From CAZEJS01 sp964512645 (GTDB lineage: Bacteria; Actinomycetota; Geothermincolia; Fen-727; Anoxymicrobiaceae), in contig CAZEJS010000004.1 of NCBI GenBank assembly GCA_964512645.1, forward strand, positions 83,919-147,918: a DNA stretch of 64,000 bases. Reading direction: 5' to 3'. The translations under genes were made by a program, and so were the position numbers. Below are positions 43,112-51,011 of this stretch, piece after piece. The notes below the pieces were generated by a model. It was not told the origin of the DNA and did not search any database. It saw only the letters and a program-made list of their open reading frames with translations. How positions within the stretch are numbered: the first letter of the stretch is position 1; each line of letters begins with the position of its first letter.

Positions 43112-43203
43112 GGAGGGGTGCCCGAGTGGCCGTAAGGGAGCCGCCTGCTAAGCGGTTTGCCGGGTTAACTGGCACGTGGGTTCGAATCCCACCCCCTCCG
43201 CCA
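43112..43203 (+). tRNA. tRNA-Ser (anticodon GCT)
   Basis: A class II tRNA with acceptor GGAGGGG/CCCCTCC, discriminator G and encoded CCA. The anticodon stem GCCGC/GCGGT encloses loop CTGCTAA, giving anticodon GCT (reads AGC/AGT). A long variable arm and T arm GTGGG-TTCGAAT-CCCAC follow. The 3' part of this gene recurs 195 bases downstream in degenerate form. Confidence 0.95.
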
Positions 43204-43433
43204 GGGGGCGGAGCCCCCTGGCGAGGGGGTAGTACGCAGAAGCCACTGAGGGGTCACCGCGCGCCGCAGAAGTCCGGACAGTCGGGCTCGAACTCATACC
43301 ACCACTGAACCACCAAACGGAATGCAACTCCTCGACCATCGAAACAGTTCCCCGTTCAACGGCGCGTGGGGTGGGTGAGAATCCCACCCCCTCCGCCAGG
43401 GGGCGGAGCCCCCTGGCGAGGGGGTAGTACGCA
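43176..43433 (+). repeat. duplicated tRNA-Ser 3' end with flank (195-base period)
   Basis: The segment 43176-43238, consisting of the tRNA T arm, acceptor, CCA and the following GC-rich hairpin, is repeated at 43371-43433. The second copy has a damaged T loop (TGAGAAT for TTCGAAT). A second block, 43266-43320, recurs at 43534-43588 after the gap. The GC-rich hairpin pairs CCAGGGGGC with GCCCCCTGG. No gene is supported in 43204-43596. Confidence 0.85.
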
Positions 43434-43533
43434 NNNNNNNNNNNNNNNNNNNNNNNNNNNNNNNNNNNNNNNNNNNNNNNNNNNNNNNNNNNNNNNNNNN
43501 NNNNNNNNNNNNNNNNNNNNNNNNNNNNNNNNN
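43434..43533. other. assembly gap (100 N)
   Basis: Exactly 100 undetermined bases inside the repeat, so a scaffold join of unknown true length. Extra repeat copies or a longer insertion could be missing here. Confidence 0.95.
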
Positions 43534-43596
43534 GCAGAAGTCCGGACAGTCGGGCTCGAACTCATACCACCACTGAACCACCAAACGGCATAAAGG

Positions 43597-44898
43597 TTAA
43601 ACCGGCATAATTATCTCCACCGCCTCGGCGGGCATCACCGCCCCGTGTGTGAGGCGCGGGAAAGCCACGAGAACCAACCCGACCGTGACGCAGACGACCC
43701 CGCCGAGAACCAGGCTGAACGGTGTTGACACCAGGTCCGCGACGTACCCCATGAACTCTCCGCCGAGGGCGTACATGCCCAGGTAGGCCATTATGTACAG
43801 GCCGACGACTCTGCCCCGCATAAGCCTCTCGGAGTTGGCCTGCAGCACTGAATTGGAGGCCGAGCCTATCACCAGGAAGCTCGCCCCGAGTCCCACCGAG
43901 ACGACGCAGGAGAGCCAGTAAATCTTCAGAAGGCCGAATGCGATGAGCAGCAGGCCGAGGCTGAGCGCCGAAGCTTTGATGATGTCGCGCTGCTCGAAGC
44001 GCTTTCCCAGCCAGGTCAACAGCGGCGCACCGAGCACCGCCCCCAGCCCGGTCATCCCCAGCAGGAACCCGTAGGCTGTCGAACCCATGCCCATGACGTC
44101 GCGTGCCACGGCGGGGATCAGCACGATGTAGGAGATCCCGAAGAACGCCACAAGCGTAAGGGCGACGAGCAGGCACACCATCCACTTCCGCTCCCATACG
44201 TATTTCCACCCTTCCAGGACGTCGTGGCGTATGGCGCCCTTCGACGGTGGCAGTTCCAACTCCTGGGGATGTATCCAGAGCAGGGCGGCGATGACGAGCA
44301 GGAAGCTGACGGCATCGATGTAGAAAGCGGTCGCGGGGGAGAAGAGAGCGAGGATCCCCGCCCCGATCAGCGGTCCCAGGAAGCGGGCCAGGTTCCACTG
44401 CGCGGCGCTCAGCGCTATCGCGTTCACCATGTCCTCGGGGCGTACAAGATCCGGAAGAATCGCCTGCCAGGCCGGGAAGTTCAATGCGAAAGCGATGCCG
44501 CTGATGCTCACGGTGACCAGTATTACGGACTTCGAGGCGACACCGAAAGAGACCGCCAGGCCCAGTGCGAGCGTGCCGAGCATCATTACGGCCTGCCCGG
44601 CGATTATCAGGGTGCGGCGGCTGTGGCGGTCGGCGAGCGAGCCGGCCAGGGGCACGAAGAGCAGGACGGGTACGAAGCTGGCCATGTTGACGGCCCCGAC
44701 CCAACTGTTCGAGCGCAGGACGTCCTTGATAAGCCAGAGAAGTGCGGCCGTCTGAACCCACGTCCCGATGTTCGATATCAGCGCGCCCGCCCAGAGGACG
44801 GTGTAGTCCCGCTCCCCGAACGCCGACAGTACGCCTCCCCTGAGGAAGCTCCGTTTCCCGCCGCTCTTCTGTTCCGGGTGTCCACCGGTACTCACCAT
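43597..44898 (-). CDS. MFS exporter (EntS/MFS_3 type)
   Basis: A 433-residue major facilitator with twelve predicted helices. The loop 2-3 signature 'GSLADRHSRRTLII' is intact, and the N-terminal 'FGERDYTVLWAGALISNIGTWVQ' (core 'SNIGTWVQ') is typical of the MFS_3 group containing the enterobactin exporter EntS and macrolide efflux proteins. Substrate unknown. ATG 44898 has a weak site; GTG 44895 is a near alternative. The gene ends a few bases beside the repeat region that surrounds the assembly gap. Confidence 0.88.
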   Translation of the reverse strand: MVSTGGHPEQKSGGKRSFLRGGVLSAFGERDYTVLWAGALISNIGTWVQTAALLWLIKDVLRSNSWVGAVNMASFVPVLLFVPLAGSLADRHSRRTLIIAGQAVMMLGTLALGLAVSFGVASKSVILVTVSISGIAFALNFPAWQAILPDLVRPEDMVNAIALSAAQWNLARFLGPLIGAGILALFSPATAFYIDAVSFLLVIAALLWIHPQELELPPSKGAIRHDVLEGWKYVWERKWMVCLLVALTLVAFFGISYIVLIPAVARDVMGMGSTAYGFLLGMTGLGAVLGAPLLTWLGKRFEQRDIIKASALSLGLLLIAFGLLKIYWLSCVVSVGLGASFLVIGSASNSVLQANSERLMRGRVVGLYIMAYLGMYALGGEFMGYVADLVSTPFSLVLGGVVCVTVGLVLVAFPRLTHGAVMPAEAVEIIMPV

Positions 44899-44981
44899 CC
44901 AGCCACTTTCTGCCTTGCCGCCCGCCCGGCCCGCGGTAACATTTTAACCGTTCAGGCGGGAGAGGACGGCGCGGCGGGAAA

Positions 44982-45010
44982 TGGCACCCAGGGCGGGCTA
45001 TTGGTATACT
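44982..45010 (+). promoter_or_regulatory. promoter of tRNA-Arg(ACG)
   Basis: -35 TGGCAC (44982-44987), 17-base spacer, -10 TATACT (45005-45010), 19 bases before the tRNA. Confidence 0.55.
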
Positions 45011-45029
45011 TCATGTCCTGACGAACAGC

Positions 45030-45106
45030 GCGCCCGTAGCTCAATTGGATAGAGCGTCCGGCTACGGACCGGGAGGTTCGGGGTTCGAGTCCCTGCGGGC
45101 GTGCCA
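45030..45106 (+). tRNA. tRNA-Arg (anticodon ACG)
   Basis: 77 bases including encoded CCA. Acceptor GCGCCCG pairs with CGGGCGT (one G-U). The anticodon loop CTACGGA gives ACG, whose A34 is normally deaminated to inosine by TadA. The T arm contains GTTCGAGT. tadA lies 385 bases downstream. Confidence 0.96.
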
Positions 45107-45491
45107 TCACTCAGGGCGCCGGAGGCGTCATTTCACTTTCCGCTCTACACCCTCTTCGACCGCGTAACCCGGCCGACGAGCCCGCTCGCGTCCGGCTCTA
45201 CGGGCGCGAATACCGCACGCCTGCGGCAGCAGCCTGTTCCCCGTGAGGGCCTGGATTCGATCCGCGCCCCACGAACTTACCGGCATCGGGAGCGCAACAG
45301 GTTCGGCCGCCGCAGCAAGTCCTCGAGCAGGCCAGGAATTGCATTGCTTGTATTGTTTGCGCTTCCCGGAAGTTGTGATATAATGCCTTTAATGAAAATG
45401 CGAAAAGGCCTTCTGGGCCTATTTTTTATGCCCGTTTTCGGTTAATATTCCGGGCCGGAAACGCCTTTCCGCGCTCTCGGGGGAGAAAACC
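45107..45491 (+). other. intergenic region between tRNA-Arg and tadA
   Basis: 385 bases without a convincing gene. A TATAAT at 45379-45384 (weak -35) and a small hairpin with T-run at 45403-45427 are present near the 3' end. Confidence 0.5.
45403..45427 (+). terminator. small intrinsic terminator upstream of tadA
   Basis: AGGCC (45406-45410), loop TTCTG, GGCCT (45416-45420), then ATTTTTT, preceded by an A-run. It probably ends the tRNA-Arg transcript, or attenuates transcription from the TATAAT just upstream. Confidence 0.6.
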
Positions 45492-45962
45492 GTGGAAAAT
45501 CGTGAAAAAAAACCGGGCTCTCACCGCGATTTCATGGCGCTCGCGCTCGAGGAGGCGCGTGCCGCAGGCAGAGAAGGCGAAGTTCCGGTTGGCGCCGTGC
45601 TGGTGGAGAACGCCAGGGTGATCGCGCGAGACCACAACCGCCGTGACGCTACGGGGGACCCCACCGCGCACGCCGAGGCGCTGGTGCTCCGGGCGGCGGG
45701 GACGGACGCTCGTGACTGGCGGCTGGATGGGACGGTCCTCTACGTCACCCTCGAGCCGTGCGCGATGTGCGCAGGCGCGATCGTCCTTGCCCGGGTGGCA
45801 ACGGTCATCTTCGGCGCCTCCGACCCGGTGGCCGGGGCGGCTGGTTCCGCTTACAACGTACTCGAGGACGGCAGGCTCGGACATGCCGTCCGGGTGATCG
45901 GCGGCATCATGGAAGACGAGTGCGGCGCTCTACTGCGTGAGTTCTTCGGCTCACGCCGCTGA
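45492..45962 (+). CDS. tadA: tRNA-specific adenosine deaminase
   Basis: Deaminates A34 to inosine in tRNA-Arg(ACG), allowing it to read CGU, CGC and CGA. The 156-residue protein has the cytidine-deaminase-fold zinc site: His60 and catalytic Glu62 in 'TAHAEAL', and Cys90/Cys93 in 'LEPCAMCAGAI'. 'DHNRRDATGDP' matches the TadA tRNA-binding loop. GTG 45492 follows GGGGGAG. The proximity to the tRNA-Arg(ACG) gene is notable because that tRNA is its substrate. Confidence 0.95.
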   Translation: MENREKKPGSHRDFMALALEEARAAGREGEVPVGAVLVENARVIARDHNRRDATGDPTAHAEALVLRAAGTDARDWRLDGTVLYVTLEPCAMCAGAIVLARVATVIFGASDPVAGAAGSAYNVLEDGRLGHAVRVIGGIMEDECGALLREFFGSRR

Positions 45963-45994
45963 AAGGCGGCCTGCGCCCGTGGCCCTCTGGAAAA

Positions 45995-46588
45995 GTGGAA
46001 AGAAGAGTGCGAAGCGAATTACGCCCCCTGCCCAATGAGCGGGCGGACAGGGTTTTCACCATCGGCCACTCGACGCGCTCGATCGAGGAGTTCGTCGGAA
46101 TCCTGCGCGCGTACGGGATCGGCAAGGTCGTCGATGTCCGCTCGGTGCCACGCTCCCGGCACAACCCCCAGTTCAACAAGGCCGAGGTAGCCGCCTCGCT
46201 GAACGCGTCGGGCATCGAGTACGAGCACGCGGCCGGCCTGGGGGGATTCAGGAAACCTGTCGAGGGCTCGCCGAACACCGGCTGGAGGAAAGACGCTTTC
46301 AAGGGCTACGCGGATTACATGATGACGCCCGCTTTCCAGGAGAACCTCGAATGGCTGATCGGCGAGGCGCGCCGCCATGTCCTCGTTATCATGTGCGCGG
46401 AAGCCGTTCCCTGGAGGTGCCACCGGTCGCTTATCGCCGATGCGCTCACCGCGAGGGGTTTCGAGGTCGTTGACATTATCGACAGGGACTCCCGGCGGCC
46501 GCACGGCATGACCGGGTTCGCGGTCGTGGACGGTTCCGGGCGGGTCACCTACCCGGCCCCGGGCGCGGGCGGAGAGAGCCTGTTCTGA
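45995..46588 (+). CDS. DUF488-family protein
   Basis: A 197-residue DUF488 protein. It shows the family's 'FTIGHSTRSIEEFVGIL' opening, 'VVDVRSVPRSRHNPQFN' and the conserved 'CAEAVPWRCHRSLIAD' with two cysteines and a His. Biochemical function is not established; the conserved Cys/His suggests metal binding or catalysis. Start GTG 45995 or GTG 46007; neither ribosome site is strong. It lies 32 bases after tadA and may be cotranscribed. Confidence 0.83.
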   Translation: MERRVRSELRPLPNERADRVFTIGHSTRSIEEFVGILRAYGIGKVVDVRSVPRSRHNPQFNKAEVAASLNASGIEYEHAAGLGGFRKPVEGSPNTGWRKDAFKGYADYMMTPAFQENLEWLIGEARRHVLVIMCAEAVPWRCHRSLIADALTARGFEVVDIIDRDSRRPHGMTGFAVVDGSGRVTYPAPGAGGESLF

Positions 46589-46620
46589 CCCGGCTCGACC
46601 CCGGACATCTGCCCGGCCGC

Positions 46621-47451
46621 CTACAGCCCGGCGTCCCTGAGCCGCTCGTCCTTCCTGGTGATCCCCTTGTAGTGGTGACCGCTGTCGAACGTGCAGGTGA
46701 TCGAATCGGTGGGGCAGGTGTTGATGCAGCGCCAGCAGGAGATGCAGTTGTCGGCGAAGAGCGGGTAGGGGTCCAGGGAGATCGCTTCCGAGGGGCAGCC
46801 TTCGGCGCACTGCCCGCAGTTGGTGCAACTGGAGCGATCCACTTTCTTCCGGCCCATTTTCAACCAGGGCCGCGGCGCCGTCCGCGAGGCCCTGGAAGCC
46901 CAGTACAGGCCGGACTTGCGGACCCGGTACTCAGGCGTGTCGCACTTGCGCCCCGCGAGGCAGTCCACGGCGGTGCCGGCCATGCGTTCGGTGAATTCCT
47001 TGAGCGCTTTCACGTTCTCGGCGCGGGGCATCCTGCCGTCCAGCCTGTACGACCAGCGCCTGGTCCCGCCCCAGGAGTCGGGGCAGACCAGGTTGAAATC
47101 CCCGAGGACCCGGAGCCCTTTGTCTTCGAGCATCCGTGCCAGGAGGTTGTTCGCCTGCCCGATCATCCCCGCCGAGGTCGTCACCACGATCGCCGGCTTT
47201 CCGGGCAGCGCCGGCATCCGGCTGATAAAAAGCTCCACGTTCCTGGCGGGCGCCCATTCGTAGACCGGCGCCCCGAAGCAGTAGAAGTCGTACCCGTGCA
47301 GATCGCGCGGGTCGGTTTCAGCGTACGTCTTCATCGTCACGGCGTTCCCCGCCGACTCCATTACGCGGCGCACGACCTCGCAGGCGAACCGGGTGTTCCC
47401 CGTTCCGGAGTAATAGATGACGAGGACGGCCATGCTTTCCCTCTCCGCCAT
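46621..47451 (-). CDS. flavodoxin-ferredoxin fusion (EFR1-type)
   Basis: A 276-residue electron-transfer protein. Residues about 7-170 are a flavodoxin domain opening with 'YYSGTGNTRFACEVV' (FMN phosphate loop) and containing 'FGAPVYEWAP'. Residues about 205-255 carry two 4Fe-4S sites: 'CTNCGQCAEGCPSEAI' and 'CISCWRCINTCPTDSI'. Such fusions occur mainly in anaerobes. ATG 47451 has AAAGGA six bases upstream; ATG 47433, six codons in, also has a good site. Confidence 0.87.
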   Translation of the reverse strand: MAERESMAVLVIYYSGTGNTRFACEVVRRVMESAGNAVTMKTYAETDPRDLHGYDFYCFGAPVYEWAPARNVELFISRMPALPGKPAIVVTTSAGMIGQANNLLARMLEDKGLRVLGDFNLVCPDSWGGTRRWSYRLDGRMPRAENVKALKEFTERMAGTAVDCLAGRKCDTPEYRVRKSGLYWASRASRTAPRPWLKMGRKKVDRSSCTNCGQCAEGCPSEAISLDPYPLFADNCISCWRCINTCPTDSITCTFDSGHHYKGITRKDERLRDAGL

Positions 47452-47635
47452 TATGGATCCTTTCTTTCCAGCCCTGCCGGCGCAGGCGCCCTGCCGCCTC
47501 CCGGTGGATGGATGCTGTGCATTACCTGCCGGGTTCGACTCACCCGAGCGGCCGGTACGCCCCGCCGGCCCGGGTTGCTTCCCCCGGGCGGGTCCGCCTC
47601 TTGCGGCCCCACCCCTATAGTTTAAGATAGTCAGC

Positions 47636-47731
<96 letters not shown>

Positions 47732-47804
47732 GGCTAGTTCATGGGATTTGTTGTGACAAAGAACAGCGGCATCTTTCCGAAAGGGCAGGCGGAATCTGGA
47801 AATC

Positions 47805-47823
47805 TGCAAACATTCTGCAAACA
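47805..47823 (+). repeat. paired TGCAAACA motif, left end of the element
   Basis: TGCAAACA at 47805-47812 and 47816-47823 (period 11), about 80 bases inside the left boundary. The same pair occurs near the right boundary. They are candidate integrase arm-binding sites. Confidence 0.6.
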
Positions 47824-47845
47824 AGCCGCCAGGATGGAGTGAGTT

Positions 47846-48256
47846 TTGCGCCCAGTTTTCGATACCTCCCCGGAAAGGTCCCGCGTCATGGCGTCCGTGC
47901 ATTCAAAGGACACAAGACCCGAAATCGACTTCCGAAAGTACCTTTGGTCGAAGGGCATTCGCAATTACCGAAAACACCCCAAACTGCCGGGTAGGCCCGA
48001 CCTGGTTTTTCCGAAAGCGAAGCTTGTAGTCTTCATTGATGGTTGTTTCTGGCATGGTTGTCCAAAGCATCTGAGGATGCCGAAAAGCAATGTTGAGTAT
48101 TGGCAGAGCAAGATACAGGGGAATATCGAGAGGGACAAGGCTGTTACTAAGCGACTACGGACCACCGGGTATCAGGTTCTCAGAATCTGGGAACACGAAA
48201 TCAAAGAGCATCCAGAACGAGCAGCGACGAAAATAGAGCGGAAGTTGACAGCTTAG
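47846..48256 (+). CDS. vsr: very short patch repair endonuclease (Vsr)
   Basis: Nicks DNA at T:G mismatches that arise by deamination of 5-methylcytosine. The 136-residue protein has the N-terminal 'VHSKDTRPEI', the metal-binding Asp52 in 'GRPDLVFP' and 'FIDGCFWHGCPKH' with the conserved His and Cys. It sits just upstream of a C5 cytosine methyltransferase, whose product it would protect against mutation. The TTG start at 47846 has a GGAGTGAG site. The only long alternative reading is antisense to the tRNA. Confidence 0.94.
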   Translation: MRPVFDTSPERSRVMASVHSKDTRPEIDFRKYLWSKGIRNYRKHPKLPGRPDLVFPKAKLVVFIDGCFWHGCPKHLRMPKSNVEYWQSKIQGNIERDKAVTKRLRTTGYQVLRIWEHEIKEHPERAATKIERKLTA

Positions 48257-48424
48257 GGACATTTAGGCATGAACGTCCCTACAAAATGTCGAATACCGGA
48301 GTAGAATCTTGGACCATCTTGCAGTTAGGATTTGAGAAAGCAATTCAAGCATGTCACTGCGCCTTGATAGAATCGACAAGACAGTTCAGCTGCGAATCTT
48401 GAAACGAGTGGAGATGGATTCAAA

Positions 48425-49552
48425 GTGAAAGACAGCTTGACGGCCCTTTCCCTTTTCAGTGGGGCCGGCGGAATGGACATAGGAATATCAAGTGCTGGCT
48501 TCAACATACTAGCCTGCATCGAAGTCGACCCCTATTGTTGCGAGACGCTACGGGCAAACATTGAGCGCGAGGGAAGGAATACCCAGGTCATTGAGTGCGA
48601 TATCAATGAGATAGAACCTGCAACATTGCGAAAGGACCTCGGCCTTTGTGAGGGCGACCTTGATTTGTTAGCCGGAGGTCCGCCCTGTCAAGCATTCTCG
48701 CAAATCGGAAAAATGGGAAGCCTTGATGATAAAAGAGGCCTACTGCTGTTCCAAATGCGTAGGTTCGCCGATGCATTTCGACCACGAGCTATTCTGATTG
48801 AACAAGTCAAGGGATTGCTCAATGCGAAAGATAAAGACGGCAACAGGGGCGCAGTGTTTAATATGCTCCTAGATGAACTTGAATCAATCGGATATAAGGT
48901 TTCTTGGCAAGTAATCAATTCGGCGGACTTTGGGGTTGCCCAAGCTCGACAGCGAGTGTTTATTGTTGCCGTAACCGAGGGATGCGATTTTCACTTCCCA
49001 CATGCGACCCACGGGCCAAGAGAAGGCGTCGCATCACTGTTTCCACTACTGCCGTACGTCACGGTTGGAGAGGCAATCTCAGGACTTGAGCAACCAAAGC
49101 CTCGTGGAGATGAAAATGACGAGAACAGCCATGTCGATGTAACACCAGAGGGCGACCAGAGGCGCATCAATGGTGTCCCAGAGGGGTCTTTTCTGGCGGC
49201 CCAGAAACACCTGCCGAAATCGCAGATTATGAATCTTACAAAGAAGGACACCACGAAGTTTCTACGGTTGTCACGCGAGCGCGTATCGAATACGCTCAGG
49301 TGCGGGGAGATTTTCTTTCACCCGACGGAGAACCGTTACTTGACGCCGAGAGAATATATGCGTATTCACGGATATCCAGACGAATATTTGTTGAAGGGAC
49401 CGATTCGCGGGAGGTCGGGCAGAGTGAGGCAGCTCGACCAACACAGGCAAGTGGCGAATTCAGTTCCGCCGCCGGTCGCGAAGTCAATTGGCCAAGAAAT
49501 CGAAAGGGCCCTCTCTTGTCAAGAATCTTCGAGGTCTTCGGCTATCGTATAG
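48425..49552 (+). CDS. DNA (cytosine-5-)-methyltransferase
   Basis: A 375-residue C5 methyltransferase. Motif I 'LSLFSGAGGMDIG', motif IV 'GGPPCQAFSQIG' with catalytic Cys88, motif VI 'ILIEQVKGLL' (EQV in place of the common ENV), motif VIII 'AQARQRVFIVAV', motif IX 'RYLTPREYMRIHGYPD' and motif X 'QVANSVPPPVA' are all present. The target recognition domain (about residues 190-290) is short. The GTG start follows GGAGATGG. The end overlaps the NotI-like gene by 37 bases, so methylation and cleavage genes are coupled. Confidence 0.95.
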   Translation: MKDSLTALSLFSGAGGMDIGISSAGFNILACIEVDPYCCETLRANIEREGRNTQVIECDINEIEPATLRKDLGLCEGDLDLLAGGPPCQAFSQIGKMGSLDDKRGLLLFQMRRFADAFRPRAILIEQVKGLLNAKDKDGNRGAVFNMLLDELESIGYKVSWQVINSADFGVAQARQRVFIVAVTEGCDFHFPHATHGPREGVASLFPLLPYVTVGEAISGLEQPKPRGDENDENSHVDVTPEGDQRRINGVPEGSFLAAQKHLPKSQIMNLTKKDTTKFLRLSRERVSNTLRCGEIFFHPTENRYLTPREYMRIHGYPDEYLLKGPIRGRSGRVRQLDQHRQVANSVPPPVAKSIGQEIERALSCQESSRSSAIV

Positions 49553-50625
49553 GTGACAAATCCGAAGAAGCTGAAGCCGGGCGGAGGGCCGCTCGTTGTC
49601 CGTTCATGGACTGCGAATGCGACGGTGGTGGCAATCGCTATCTGTCTCACGTTCACCTATCACAAGTTCCTGACCTACAGAGGTACTACCCAGACCTGAC
49701 TGTCGTGCCCTCTGGGGTCTGTTCGCTGCAACTTCAGGAAGGCGGCCCGCCCTGGATTGTCTGCCCAAGGCGGTTATTAGTGTTGGGCACAATACATACC
49801 GGTGTTCGCGCTCACCAGGATTATGTTGATGAAGTACTGTTGAAGCATGCCGGTTTTCAACCCGGCGAACGGATAGGCGTATGGCATGAATTGAAGATGC
49901 AGTATTCAGAGGGAGAGGGGTCTTCTCGAAAACACTTTGATTATACTTTCGATTACATCCTTGTTCCGCTGGGGTTGGCCTCACAATCCGAGCTGGAGAA
50001 TCTCACGGGACGTTCTTGGTCCCAGATGAGGCGCACTATTGAATGTGGCGGCTACTCGTTGTCCAGACAGCATGGCACTGACTACGTCGAAGATTTTCCC
50101 GTTGGAGCCCCGGTCATTGTCGAAATAATGACCTCGAGCACGTCCGGTGGAAATAAGGCAAAGAGGACAACAATTCCAATGGCATTTGCTGATGCGATAC
50201 TCGGGAAAGAGCATCAAGGGCCAGGGATTAACTATCGGCAGGTTTGGGCACGGATGGTTAGCCAGCTTATCGTCAAGTCAGAAGTATCACTTGCATGGGG
50301 CGGCAAGACAATCTGGATTCTTCAGGATGTGCTTATCGACTATATCTCTTCGTCTACCGCGCTTGATATTCGCAGTTTTCTGGCGGAACGTACCTCAGAG
50401 GTCAACATGCTCTGTTTGTCATACGGTTCATCGCCGAACTTGAGTAGTGAAGGCATTCTTGAACTTCGAGAGGGGCAGCTGTTCGCAGGTCCAATCAGTT
50501 CAACAACGGGCCCGGTTGTGGAACCAAGTTTTCAGGACATGATTAGAGCACCGGTATGCCCACCGAAGGCACGCCTCATTGAACTACTTGCAAGAAGGAA
50601 GCCGACAAATATCATCACGATATAA
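49516..50625 (+). CDS. NotI-like type II restriction endonuclease
   Basis: A 369-residue protein that I match to the NotI family from memory of its pattern. The N-terminal part has 'IFEVFGYR' then 'RCPF' (Cys28), Cys33, Cys35, 'GVCSL' (Cys69) and 'IVCPRRLL' (Cys83). These correspond to the iron-binding four-cysteine site and surroundings of NotI. The nuclease core appears as 'HFDYTFDYILV' and 'PVIVEIMTS', where NotI has an Asp and E-I-Q; the third position here is Met. Recognition sequence unknown. TTG 49516 is chosen because AAAGGG lies upstream and the domain begins directly; the frame is open to 49300 inside the methyltransferase gene. Confidence 0.8.
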   Translation: MSRIFEVFGYRIGDKSEEAEAGRRAARCPFMDCECDGGGNRYLSHVHLSQVPDLQRYYPDLTVVPSGVCSLQLQEGGPPWIVCPRRLLVLGTIHTGVRAHQDYVDEVLLKHAGFQPGERIGVWHELKMQYSEGEGSSRKHFDYTFDYILVPLGLASQSELENLTGRSWSQMRRTIECGGYSLSRQHGTDYVEDFPVGAPVIVEIMTSSTSGGNKAKRTTIPMAFADAILGKEHQGPGINYRQVWARMVSQLIVKSEVSLAWGGKTIWILQDVLIDYISSSTALDIRSFLAERTSEVNMLCLSYGSSPNLSSEGILELREGQLFAGPISSTTGPVVEPSFQDMIRAPVCPPKARLIELLARRKPTNIITI

Positions 50626-51011
50626 GTAATAACCGGCCTGCGGCCATCGCGGTGCTGATTCTATCTCGCCACTAGTGTTACCTTCAGATGTAAAATAGAT
50701 TCTGATTGAATTAACTTCGGCACGTGCGGTCCACAGGAGCGGCACACCTGTGAAAGGGGCACATATCCCGACCTTCGAAGAACTCCGCGAAAGGGCAGTA
50801 AAAACACTCGTTGAGTCAGACGCTCGCAAGAAACTCGTTGTGGCTGGTCCTGGAACTGGAAAGACATTCGCGTTCAAACAAGTGTTGGAAAGGCTCGGTG
50901 TTTATGGTCACATAAAAATGTACATGTTTCGCTCAAATAAAAATGTACACACCAAAGCAACCAATAGAATCCCTCCAGGAGACGTAACCATGCGGATCTT
51001 GGAGGGATCGG

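Noticed and set aside
43148..43387. short minus-strand frame containing 'GVGFEPT'
   Set aside because: This is the well-known false protein produced by reading a tRNA T arm antisense. The same applies to the minus-strand frame at 47615-47902.
49300..49515. N-terminal extension of the NotI-like gene inside the methyltransferase gene
   Set aside because: The extension has no similarity to any domain and overlaps conserved methyltransferase motifs IX and X; TTG 49516 has a ribosome site and begins at the recognisable domain.
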